Of a DNA stretch of 64,000 nucleotides, positions 52,178-61,495 are shown one piece after another. The stretch is from contig CBFHAI010000015.1 of the NCBI GenBank assembly GCA_965653565.1, positions 29,086 to 93,085 on the forward strand, in the 5' to 3' direction. This DNA comes from JALCLA01 sp965653565. GTDB lineage: Bacteria; Pseudomonadota; Gammaproteobacteria; Xanthomonadales; Xanthomonadaceae. The notes under the pieces are model-generated. The model had not been told where the DNA came from. It made no database searches and was given only the letters and a program-made list of their open reading frames with translations. How positions within the stretch are numbered: the first letter of the stretch is position 1; each line of letters starts with the position of its first letter. A program made the position numbers and the translations under genes.

Positions 52178-55100
52178 CTAACGCTTCGCGAAATGCACCC
52201 CGCAACGCGCAGCGAACGCGCCGAGGGCCAGCATCAGCGCCGCCAGCAGTGCCAGCATCGGCGCGCCGGTGGCGGGGATCACGACCGGTTCGGACGACGA
52301 CACCAGCGAGGCGGTGTCCTGATCGTCTTCATCGTCGTCCGAGTTGTCCGGCACCGAATCGATGTCGCTCGGCGGGTTGCCGTTGCCGTCGAGGGCGCTG
52401 GTGATCTGCGCCATGTTGCGGATTTCGCCGTCGACTTCGAGCAGGCGCAACTGGATCGGCAAGGCGATGCTCGCGCCCGGTGCCAACGGACCGGCGATCG
52501 TCTGGGTCGCCGTGGTGCCGTCCGGCGAGGCCGTCCAGGTCGCATCCATCAGCACCGTGCCGGGCGGCAGGCGATCGGTGACGACGATGGCGGTCGCCGG
52601 CACCGTGCCCTGGTTGGTGACGGTGATGACGAAGCGGATCGCACTGCCGGCCATCACCTGCTGCAGCTGATCGGCGGCAAGATCTTTCGCCAGCGACAGG
52701 TCGAAGTGGGTGAGCAGGCCGAAGTCGACGCGCGGGTTCGAATTCACGTCCGGCGGGCCGGGCTTGAGTTCGGGCGTCAGCGTGATCGGCGAGCTGCGCA
52801 CCAGCGTGCCGGTGCTGCTGCCATTGTCGTCGTTGTCGACATCGTTGTCGGCATCGGGCGCCGGTTCGCAACTGCCGGTCGGCGAGTAAGGCAGGCCGCC
52901 GCCGCTCGAGCTCAGATAGATCGACGGGCGATCGAGTTCGACGAAGTAGTTGCCCGGCAGCAGATCGGCGAAGCCGTAACGGCCGGTCGCATCGGTGGTC
53001 GTGCTCGCCACCGCCGGACCGTCCGCGACACCGTTGGCATCGGCATCGAGGAACAGCCGCACCGGCACGTTGGCGATGCCCGGTTCGCCGACATCGGCCG
53101 CGCAGTTGTTGTTGCGGTCTTCGAACACCAGGTCGCCGAGCGAGATCGCGCCGACACCGGAGGTCGACAAACGATAGTCCTCGACTTCGCCGTTGCGGGC
53201 GTCGCCGTTGGCCGAACAGGCGTCGGTGCCGAGGCGGAAGCGCGCATACGGATCGGCCACCGCGTTCACCGGCACCGGACCGAAGTTCAGTGTCAGCGAT
53301 TGCGCATTGGTGCCGGCCGGCACGTTGACGCTGGCGGCTTCCTGCGCATCGGCGAAATCGCCATCGGCGTTCCAGTCGATGTAGCCGCAGACGCGCGCTT
53401 CGGCACCGAGCAGGTTGGTGGCGACGGCCTGCACGCGCGCCGGGCTGCCCAGATCGAATTCCGGCGGGAAGGTGATGCCGTCTTCGTCGTCGGCGCTGGC
53501 GTCGTCGCCGAGCGCATCGGCATTCGGCTGGCCGTCGGCTTCCGGATCGACGCCGGCACCGAGGAACAAGCCGGTGGTGATCAGGTGACGGGCGCCGCTA
53601 TCGGCCAGGCGCGTGCGGTAATCGCCCGCGGCTTCGCCGGCCGCGGCATCGGGCAGATCGCCGTAGTCGTAGTTGCGCAGTGCGATCGGATAGTCCTCCA
53701 CTTCACCGGAGATCGCCGCGCCGGTCGCCGAACACCCCGCGACACCGTCGTCGATGCGGAAGCGCGCGAAGCCGGTCGGCGCACCGTTGAACGGCACGCT
53801 GCCGAAGGTGAGCGTGAAGGCGGCATCGTTGCTGCCGTCGGGCACCGCGATTTGCGCTTGTTCGCCGGCCGTGACGAACTGGCCGTCGCCATCGTAGTCG
53901 ACGAAGCCGCAGAGGCGCGCCGCCGCACCGGTCGCATTGGTGGCGGTGAGCGAGACCGTGCCGACCGTGCCGCCGACGAATTGCAGGCTCGCCACGGTGA
54001 CGCCGTCTTCGTCGTCGCCCGGCGTGGCACACACACCGGTGGCCGTGCCGGCGCCCAGATCGTCGCCATTGGCGAGCGCACCCGGCTGGCCGTCGCCTTC
54101 GGCATCGACGCAGGCGCCCAGGCGCAGATTCGCGACGATCGCATGACGCGCGCCATCGTCGGCACGGCGCGTGGCGTAATCGCCGCTCGCGTTGCCGGCG
54201 GCGGCATCGGGCAAGTCGCCGAGGTCGAGCGCGATCACATCGGCGCGGCCGTCTTCCACTTCACCGCGCGTTGCCGCACCGACCGGGGTCGAGCCTTCGA
54301 GCGCGACGTCGGAGTAGCGGCAGCGCCAATAGACCGGCGATACGGCGGCCTGCGGCACGTTCACCGCGAGCGTCTGCGCGCCTGCCACCACCGCGGTTTC
54401 CGCGAAGGCCTGTTCGCCGGCGTCGGTGAGCGTGCCGTTGCCATCGAAATCGAACCAGCAGTTGAGGAAACCGTTGGCGCTCGCAGTGATATCGACCGGA
54501 TTGCTCACGCCCGCGACGAGGCGGTTGGCGAAGATCGCATCGACGCCCGGGAACACCACGCCGTCTTCATCGTCGGGCAGCGCGGCCAGATCGTCGCCAT
54601 CGGCATTCGCCGTCGGTGCACCGTCGGCTTCGCCGTCGACACTGGCACCGAGGAACACATTCGGCACGATGCCGTGCGAGGCACCGCCATCGGCTTCGAG
54701 CGTCTGGTAATTCGCGGCGCTCACGCCGGGCGCGGTATCGGGCAGATCGCCGAAATCGCGCGCTTCGATGCGGATCAGGTGATCTTCGACTTCGCCATCG
54801 GGCAACAGGCCGCCGACGCTGCAATCGGCCTCGGACGACAGCCGCAGGCGCAGATAGCTCGCGCCTTGCACGGCATTGAGCGGCACCACACCGAAGTCGA
54901 TCGCGACCGGTCCGGTGGTACCGCTGGCGACGGTCGTGCTGGTCGCTTCCGGCACGCCATCGATGACGTCGATGAAATCGCCGTCGGCGTTCCAATCGAC
55001 GTAGGCGCACAACATCGCCGCGGTGGCGGTGGTGTTGGTCACCGGAATATTGCGCAGCGAAGGGGCGCCGATGCGGAACAGCGACTGCGAGGCGACCAGA

Positions 55101-58100
55101 CCGTCTTCATCGTCGCCGGCGACCGTGCAGGTGCCGTCGGTGAGGCCGGCGGCGAGATCGTCGCCATCGGCATCGACGCTCGGCTGACCGTCGCTGTCGG
55201 CATCGATGCAGGCACCGATGCGCAGACCGCTGCGCAGCGGATGTCCGGCACCGCCCGGCGCGAGGGTCGGATACGGCGCGGGCAGATCGCCGCGGTCGAC
55301 CGGCACGGTCAGCATGCCCGCGTAATCCTCGACTTCGCCATTCAACAGCGAGGCGTCGTTGTCGGCCGCGCAGGCGGCCTGCGAATCGGCGAGGCGGAAA
55401 CGGAAGTGGCGCGTGGCGCCCGGCGGCACCAGGTTGTAGGTGCCCGGATTCGCATCGAGCGTGCCGAATGCCAGCGTGACGACGGTTGCATTCGCTGCGC
55501 CGACATCGATCGACGCGCTTTCGTTGGCATCGTCGAAATCGCCGTCGGCATTGAGATCGGCGAAGCCGCACAGACGGCCGGCGTTGCCGGTCGTGTTGGT
55601 GACGGTGGCGTCGACCGAGGCCACGCTGCCGGTGGTGAAATTCAGCGTGGCGATATCGATGCCGTCTTCGTCATCCGGCGTGGCGCCGGCGAGATCGTCG
55701 CCGGTGGCGGCGGCATTCGGCTGGCCGTCGAGTTCATTGTCGACACCGGCGCCGAGGAACAGCCCTGGCACGATGCGGTGACGTGCGCCGTTGTCGCCGG
55801 CACCGCGCGATAGCGTGCGGTAGTCCCCTGCGCCGATGCCCGCGGCGGTGTCGGGCAGATCGCCGAAGTCGAAGCTGTCGATCGTCACGGCATAGTCTTC
55901 CACTTCGCCGTCGAGCGACGAACCGGTCGCGTTCGCGACGCCATCGGCGCTGAGGCGGAAGCGCGCGTAGGTCGACGAGGTCGGCGCATCGCAAGGCACG
56001 TTCACCGGCAACGCATTCAAACCGACATTGATGGCCAGGCTCGTGGCGATGCGATCGCGCGGCTCGTCGAAGCTGCCGTCCGCATCGAAGTCGATCCACG
56101 CGTCGAGATTCGCCGTGGCGACCCCGGCCGTGTTGGTGAGCGCGATATTGACCGAAGTCGTGCCGCAGGCCGCGAAGCTGGCCGGCAGCGTGACGCCGTC
56201 CTCATCGGCGCCATCGCCGGTGGCGCCGGCGTTGGGTTGGCCGTCGCCTTCCGAATCGATCGTCGCACCGAGCGAATAGCCGGTCACCACACCGTGGTTC
56301 GGGCCGCCGGTTGCAAAGGTGGTCGCGTAGCTGTCGGGCGCATCGCCGAAATCGACGGCGCGCACGGTGACGACATCGTCTTCCACTTCGCCGTCCGGCG
56401 CGCTGCCGGCGGGCGTCGCGATGCCGGCCGAGGACAGGCGCAGGCGGCTGTAGGTGGTGCCCTGCACCGTCGCGCAAGGCACGCCGAACGACAGCGCATT
56501 GCTGCCAGCGGTCACCGGCTGGGCGCTGAAGATGCGCTCGTTGGCGTCGTCGAAATCGCCGTCGCCGCTGAAGTCGATCCAGCCGTCGAGCACACCGGCC
56601 GCGCCGGCCAGCACGGTCACCGCACTCGCTTGGCAGGCCGCCAGGAACGGCGCGAACGTGGTGCCGTCTTCGTCGTCGAAACACAAACCGAAGCGCGTCG
56701 TGCCGGCGTTGATGTCGTCGCCGTCGGCAAGCGCGGTCGGCTGGCCGTCGGCTTCCAGATCGACGCACTGGCCCAGGCGCAGCGCGCCGTTGTCGATCAC
56801 GTTGTGCAATGCCGCGCCGGCACCTTGCGTGGTGTAGCTGGCCGGCGCATCGCCGAAATCGGCGCCGCCGACGATGACCAAGTAGTCCTCGACTTCACCG
56901 TCCGCCGCCAGGCCCACCGGCGTCGAACCGCCGGCGCTGCTGCAGCGGAAGCGTGCGTAGGTCGGGCCGGCACTCGCCGCGGCTGGCACGGTGGGCGTCA
57001 ATGTCGTGGTCGCACCGGCGGCGATGTTCAAGGCCGTTGCGATCTGCTCGCCGGCATCGCCGAAGTCGCCATCGCGATTCCAGTCGACCCAGGCGTCGAG
57101 CGCACAGGCGGCCGGCGCGCCGACGCGCACGTCGATCGACGCGGCGCTGCCGGCCGACAGCGTGCCGGTGAAGCTCACGCCGTCTTCGTCGTCGCCAGAC
57201 ACCGCGCACGCGCCGAAGGCGGTCGATGCCGTGATGTCGTCGGTGCTGGCGAGCGCATCCTGCGCGCTGCCGTTGTCGGCATCGACGCAATCGCCCAGGT
57301 GCGGCGCACCGGCGATCAACGCATGCACCGGACCGTTGTCGAAGGCCAGCGTGTTGTAGTCGGCGGCGGCCGTGCCGGTGCCGGCGTCGGGCGCATCGCC
57401 GTAGTCGAACAGCGGCGCGATGACGTCGACGAAACCGAAATCGATGGTGAGGTTGGTGTCGTTGTTGCCGTCGTCGGCAGTCGGCTCACCGTTGTCGGTG
57501 AGCGTCACCGGCAGCGAGGCCACGATGGCGCCGGCGTTGCGGCCGTTGTCGTCGCCGTTGACATCGTCATCCGGATCGGGCGCCGGATCGTTGCCGCTCG
57601 AACTGGCCAGGCCGGCGAGCGGCCCGCCGACGAAGTTCGAGGCTTCGACCACCACGATGTAACTGGCCGGTGCGAGATTGTCGAAGCCGTAGCGGCCGGC
57701 GAATCCGGCCTGGGTGAAGGTGTCGGTCTGGCGCAGGTATTCGTCGGCCTGGATTTCGCCGTCGCCGCTGGCATCGCGATACAGCGACAGGCGCACGCCA
57801 TCGATGCCGGTCTCGCCGTTCTCCGGCTCGAACACCCCGTCGTTATCGCCATCGAGCCAGACCTGGTCGCCCAGCGCGAGCGTGCCGGTCGCATTGACCA
57901 GACCGGCGTCGAGCGTCGGATTGAATTCGCCGGAGGCCAGAGTCACCACCTGGGTGCGACCGGTGCCGGTATCGGCATCGGAGTCGGCAGTGTCGCCGGC
58001 TGCATCCTGGGTGGTGAAGCCGGTGCTCGATTGCGGCGCGACGAATTCGACGAAATACGGCTGGCCCGGGACCAGATCGTTGAACACGTAATAGCCGGGC

Positions 58101-61100
58101 CGCGCGAACGCATCGGTGGCAGTGAGCGTGGTGGCGACGATGGCATCGGCCGCTTCGGGCACGCCGTCGCCGTCGTCGGCGCGCAGACGCACGGTCACGC
58201 CGTTGGCGCCGTAGTTGAGCGGATCGTTCTGTTCGCCGTCGCTGTTCAGATCGAACCAGACGTAGTCGCCGAGCGCGGCGGCGCGCACCAGGCCGAAGTC
58301 GATGCCCGGATCGTCTTCGCCGGGCGAAAGATTGATGCTTTCGCTGCAGCGATCGATGAGGTCGCCATCGGAATCGAGCAAATCGTCGCCGCCCTGATCG
58401 CGCGCAGTCATCAGAAAGTTCGCCGGCGGCTGCACGCAGACGCGGTAATTAGCCGCCGGAATGCCGGGGAAACGGTACCAGCCGCGACCGCCGCTGGTCG
58501 GATGATCCTGCGTGATGGTGCGCGCCACGAGCAGATCGTCGGGCGTGCCGACGATGCCGTCGGCACCGGCTTCGTACAGATCGACATTGATGCCGTTGAT
58601 GCCGGTGTCGCCGTCGTTCTGCAGGCCGTCGGCGTTGGAGTCTTCCCACACGTAGTCGCCGAGCGTCTGCGACTCGCAGCTGCCGAGCGTCACGCCCACG
58701 CGCTGCGGTTCGGCGGCGAGCGAGCCCAGGCCGTCGGCGCGATCGGCCTGGTAGGCGAACGAGTTGTAGGCGGTGGTGCCCGGCGTCAGCGTCGACGGCG
58801 TGACCAGCGGGAAACCGAATTCGACGAAATCGAACGGCGCGATGCTGCGCGAACCGAATTCGATCTTGAAGCTGCGCACTTGCGAGAACGGCACCGGCGC
58901 GGCGGTGGTCCAGTTCGGCGCATCGCAACTGGTGGTCGGCCCGCCGACTTCACCGCGGCAGGGATTGGCCGAGGTCGAGTAATAGACCGTGGTGCCGGGC
59001 GGGGCCAGGATCGGCGCCACCAGATCGGCCTGCCACTGCGAGCCGCGCGGATTGGTGTCGCGCACGCCGGTGTCGCCGGGAATCGGCAGGATGTCGATCA
59101 GCACGAAATTCTGCATCGTCACCGTGCCGACGTTCTGCACGCGCAGCCGGTACAGCAGCGAGCCGCCTTCGAGCGTGGTGCCGTCGATGCCGGCGCCGCC
59201 GTCGCAGGTGCCCTGCACCTGCTTGCTCGAGATCAACTGCGCGATGCCCGCCACCGTGATCGTGCCGGTGGCGCGGCACAGCAGCTCGGCCATGTTGCCA
59301 TCGGCGTCGAAGTCGAGCGTGTCGGCCACGGTGCCGGTGGTGCAGCGTTGCGCCAGTCCGGGGGCATCGTGTTCGAGCGTGAAATCGTTCGACAGCGAAC
59401 CGGACGGCGCACCGTTGCGGATGCTGGTCGAAATATTGATCCAGACCTGCTGATTGACGCCGAGATTGCCGCTGCCCGGATTCCACCGCCACACCAGCAA
59501 AGTGCGGCCGGTGCCTTGGAAATTCGGGATCTGCTGGAAAACCTGCGGCGCGGGCAAGCCGGTGCCCTGATCGTCGAAGGTCCAGCTGGCGAAGCTCAGA
59601 TTGGTCGGCAGCAGATCGCTGGCGACGATGTACTCGAGCGGCAGCGGATCGCTCGAACGCGCATCGCTGCGCACGCGCAGGCGCCAGCTCACGGTCTGGC
59701 CGGGATTGAACGGCCCGCCGCCGGAGAGATTGTCCTTGGCCGGATTGAGCTGAGCGAACGGCCCACTGAGCACGAAGTTGCGGCAGGCGTTGCGATTCAC
59801 CGCGGTGGGCCCGGCGGTATAGACCGAAGTGAGGTCGACGCAGTTCGCGATGGTGTCGCCGATCGCCACCGGGCCGCCGGCGTTGTCCGGATTGATGATC
59901 CGGCCGGTGATCAGCGGCCGCGTCGAGGGCGCCATGCCCGGCTGCGCCTGGCCGTATTCCCAGCGGATGCGCGTGATGTATTCGCCCGCGCCCAGTCCCG
60001 GCGGCGGCGCGGTGAGCGTGGTGCTGGTGGTGGTGTTCGGCGAGCTGCCCCACAGCGTGAACACGCCGAGCGCGGTGTTCTTTTCGTAGCTCACGCGCAC
60101 GCCTTCGCCGGCGGCGAAATCGGCCAGGCCGGTGTAGGCGCCGGTGGTGACCGAGTTGATCTGCATTTCCACCGGCAGGGTGTCGATCAGCACCAGATTG
60201 TCGAGCGGCACGTTGCCGTTGTTGCTCGGCACCAGGTCGTAGGAAAAAGTCTGGTTGAGCGTCGGCGGATTGGGCGTGTTGTTCGCCATGTTCTTGGTCA
60301 GGCCCGCGCCCGGGGCCGGCACGAAGGTCGTCACCGGATGCGTGGTGCCGCTCGGCCCGAACGTTTGCGGCGGTTCGCCCAGCGGCGTGGCCTCGGCGGT
60401 GAAACTGTTGGTGACGTTGACGCCGCTCGGGAAGGTCGCCGACGGGAAGGTCACGTTGACCGTGATATCGCAGTTCTGATTCGGGCCCAGCGGCACCGAA
60501 CACGGCGAAGTCCAGGTCACCGTCGCGGGCGTGGTGCCGACGCAACCGGGCTGGCAATCGGCCGCCGGCGTGGCGCCGTTGAACACGGTGCCGGGCGGCA
60601 ACGTGTCGACCACCGGCCCGATCGAGGTGAGATTGAGCGCGCCGTTGACGTTCGGCACGCTGATGCGCAGACGATAGCTTTCCGGCAGATCGAGGTTGGC
60701 CGGCGACGAGGTCAGCGTCTTCGCCAGGACCACCTGCACTGATGCCACTGCCGTGACATTCACCGGCGGCGTGGTGAAGGTTCCCGGCGTGGTGGAAAGA
60801 TTGATGCCGTCGGCGGTGTTGCTGGCGACGGTGCCGTCCGGCGTCGATCCGTTCGGAAAGCGCACGTTGACGATCAGATCGCCCGAATTGCCCGCCGGCA
60901 AGGGATTGATCAACTGGAAGCGCACACGCGTGCGACCCGTGCCGCCGAAATTCGGCGTCACCTGGATCGCCGCGACATCGCCGGTCGGACTGGCCGGAAC
61001 GGTGGAAACGAATTGCACTTCGGGTGGCAGCAGATCGACCACTTCGGCGCCCAGACACGGCCCGGTGGTGCTGCTGCAGTTGTAGGTGAGGCGATAACCG

Positions 61101-61231
61101 AAGGTCGCGCCCACCGTGGCGGTGTTGCCCGCCTGCACATTGATCGCGCTCTTGCCCAGCACCTGCGCCGCGACATCGGACGCGCCAAAACACATGGCCA
61201 GCAGAGCGGCCAGAACGACGTGCAGTTTCAT
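52178..61231 (-). CDS. Giant secreted DUF11/SdrD-B/GEVED repeat protein with IPATG tail
   Basis: A 3017-residue exported protein with signal peptide (cleavage near SDVAA). Residues about 25-830 contain DUF11-like repeats (NPLPAGNSGDLIVNVRFPNG, PLDNLVLIDTLPVEM). About 850-1250 hold three SdrD-B-type units (LGDYVWEDSNADGLQNDGD, LGDYVWFDLNSDGEQND, LGDQVWLDGDNDG). About 1270-2690 hold eight GEVED repeats, each opening D(F/Y/L)GD(A/L)P and closing GEVED. A fourth SdrD-B unit and a DUF11 domain follow. The end is I2985-PATG, a hydrophobic helix and a basic AKR tail, which resembles an LPXTG-type sorting signal. Asp-rich repeats suggest calcium binding. Likely a surface adhesin or biofilm protein. 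Confidence 0.92.
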   Translation of the reverse strand: MKLHVVLAALLAMCFGASDVAAQVLGKSAINVQAGNTATVGATFGYRLTYNCSSTTGPCLGAEVVDLLPPEVQFVSTVPASPTGDVAAIQVTPNFGGTGRTRVRFQLINPLPAGNSGDLIVNVRFPNGSTPDGTVASNTADGINLSTTPGTFTTPPVNVTAVASVQVVLAKTLTSSPANLDLPESYRLRISVPNVNGALNLTSIGPVVDTLPPGTVFNGATPAADCQPGCVGTTPATVTWTSPCSVPLGPNQNCDITVNVTFPSATFPSGVNVTNSFTAEATPLGEPPQTFGPSGTTHPVTTFVPAPGAGLTKNMANNTPNPPTLNQTFSYDLVPSNNGNVPLDNLVLIDTLPVEMQINSVTTGAYTGLADFAAGEGVRVSYEKNTALGVFTLWGSSPNTTTSTTLTAPPPGLGAGEYITRIRWEYGQAQPGMAPSTRPLITGRIINPDNAGGPVAIGDTIANCVDLTSVYTAGPTAVNRNACRNFVLSGPFAQLNPAKDNLSGGGPFNPGQTVSWRLRVRSDARSSDPLPLEYIVASDLLPTNLSFASWTFDDQGTGLPAPQVFQQIPNFQGTGRTLLVWRWNPGSGNLGVNQQVWINISTSIRNGAPSGSLSNDFTLEHDAPGLAQRCTTGTVADTLDFDADGNMAELLCRATGTITVAGIAQLISSKQVQGTCDGGAGIDGTTLEGGSLLYRLRVQNVGTVTMQNFVLIDILPIPGDTGVRDTNPRGSQWQADLVAPILAPPGTTVYYSTSANPCRGEVGGPTTSCDAPNWTTAAPVPFSQVRSFKIEFGSRSIAPFDFVEFGFPLVTPSTLTPGTTAYNSFAYQADRADGLGSLAAEPQRVGVTLGSCESQTLGDYVWEDSNADGLQNDGDTGINGINVDLYEAGADGIVGTPDDLLVARTITQDHPTSGGRGWYRFPGIPAANYRVCVQPPANFLMTARDQGGDDLLDSDGDLIDRCSESINLSPGEDDPGIDFGLVRAAALGDYVWFDLNSDGEQNDPLNYGANGVTVRLRADDGDGVPEAADAIVATTLTATDAFARPGYYVFNDLVPGQPYFVEFVAPQSSTGFTTQDAAGDTADSDADTGTGRTQVVTLASGEFNPTLDAGLVNATGTLALGDQVWLDGDNDGVFEPENGETGIDGVRLSLYRDASGDGEIQADEYLRQTDTFTQAGFAGRYGFDNLAPASYIVVVEASNFVGGPLAGLASSSGNDPAPDPDDDVNGDDNGRNAGAIVASLPVTLTDNGEPTADDGNNDTNLTIDFGFVDVIAPLFDYGDAPDAGTGTAAADYNTLAFDNGPVHALIAGAPHLGDCVDADNGSAQDALASTDDITASTAFGACAVSGDDEDGVSFTGTLSAGSAASIDVRVGAPAACALDAWVDWNRDGDFGDAGEQIATALNIAAGATTTLTPTVPAAASAGPTYARFRCSSAGGSTPVGLAADGEVEDYLVIVGGADFGDAPASYTTQGAGAALHNVIDNGALRLGQCVDLEADGQPTALADGDDINAGTTRFGLCFDDEDGTTFAPFLAACQASAVTVLAGAAGVLDGWIDFSGDGDFDDANERIFSAQPVTAGSNALSFGVPCATVQGTTYSRLRLSSAGIATPAGSAPDGEVEDDVVTVRAVDFGDAPDSYATTFATGGPNHGVVTGYSLGATIDSEGDGQPNAGATGDGADEDGVTLPASFAACGTTSVNIALTNTAGVATANLDAWIDFDADGSFDEPRDRIATSLAINVGLNALPVNVPCDAPTSSTYARFRLSADGVANATGSSLDGEVEDYAVTIDSFDFGDLPDTAAGIGAGDYRTLSRGAGDNGARHRIVPGLFLGAGVDNELDGQPNAAATGDDLAGATPDDEDGIDIATLNFTTGSVASVDATVTNTTGNAGRLCGFADLNADGDFDDANESASIDVGAANATVVTLAFGTLDANPGTYNLVPPGATRHFRFRLADSQAACAADNDASLLNGEVEDYAGMLTVPVDRGDLPAPYPTLAPGGAGHPLRSGLRIGACIDADSDGQPSVDADGDDLAAGLTDGTCTVAGDDEDGLVASQSLFRIGAPSLRNIPVTNTTATAAMLCAYVDWNADGDFIDVIDGVPEATSTTVASGTTGPVAIDFGVVPLNAVQGASYLRLRLSSEADCSVGGLLPDGEVEDHLIRIEARDFGDLPDTAPGVSAANYQTLEADGGASHGIVPNVFLGASVDGEADGAPTANADGDDLAALPDDEDGVVFPGVDAIFANRLVAGVSNPVDITASANGFLNCWFDFDGNGTLTDAGEQAFAETAVVAGAQTLAVNVPQAAVSPVYWRCRYSDVALEGSTPVGAATRGEVEDGRADVIALDLGDLPDAAAGNASGDYATRRADDGARHAIVANLRLGACVDAEGDGQPGALANGDDLGAGTATGVCATPGDDEDGVTVASLQFVGGTVGTVSLTATNATGAAARLCGFVDYDGDGQFVTAGEQAQIAVPDGSNDAAFTLTFGSVPFNGAPTGFARFRIDDGVAGCSATGAAISGEVEDYPIALRNYDYGDLPDAAAGEAAGDYRTRLADSGARHLITTGLFLGAGVDPEADGQPNADALGDDASADDEDGITFPPEFDLGSPARVQAVATNLLGAEARVCGYIDWNADGDFADAQEAASVNVPAGTNAQSLTLNFGPVPVNAVADPYARFRLGTDACSANGDARNGEVEDYRLSTSGVGAISLGDLVFEDRNNNCAADVGEPGIANVPVRLFLDADANGVADGPAVASTTTDATGRYGFADLLPGNYFVELDRPSIYLSSSGGGLPYSPTGSCEPAPDADNDVDNDDNGSSTGTLVRSSPITLTPELKPGPPDVNSNPRVDFGLLTHFDLSLAKDLAADQLQQVMAGSAIRFVITVTNQGTVPATAIVVTDRLPPGTVLMDATWTASPDGTTATQTIAGPLAPGASIALPIQLRLLEVDGEIRNMAQITSALDGNGNPPSDIDSVPDNSDDDEDDQDTASLVSSSEPVVIPATGAPMLALLAALMLALGAFAARCGVHFAKR

Positions 61232-61374
61232 GTTTTCCCCGAAGACAGCTGCAACCCTCAGCTGGCCGGAGCGTAGTCGCGGCCCCGTGACAATGCCAAC
61301 CCTGGGGTGAGGGTTTTCGCCCGCAAAGAGGTCATGCGGCCGACGAGCGCAATGATTGGTGGCGTGAGCGGTTG

Positions 61375-61422
61375 ATGTAACGCGTTACATGACAGTCGCA
61401 CAAAAATTCACATGCGTTACAT
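61375..61422 (-). promoter_or_regulatory. Palindrome and half-site upstream of giant surface-protein gene
   Basis: ATGTAACGCGTTACAT (61375-61390) is a perfect 16-base palindrome. Its half, GCGTTACAT, is repeated at 61414-61422 in the same orientation, 32 bases on, about three helical turns. Both lie 144-191 bases before the giant gene, in an otherwise empty stretch. A dimeric regulator binding two sites is likely; its identity is unknown. Confidence 0.5.
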
Positions 61423-61495
61423 CGAGCGATGCGGGCTCATTCGTCGCGTTCGTTCATCGCATCTACCCTTCGTGTCGATCGACGCACGATGCGGA

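Noticed and set aside
52121..60742. Very long plus-strand frames (1230 and 1501 residues) opposite the giant gene
   Set aside because: They are Arg/Ala/Gly-rich shadows created by the codon bias of the minus-strand repeat protein, with no start signals or domains.
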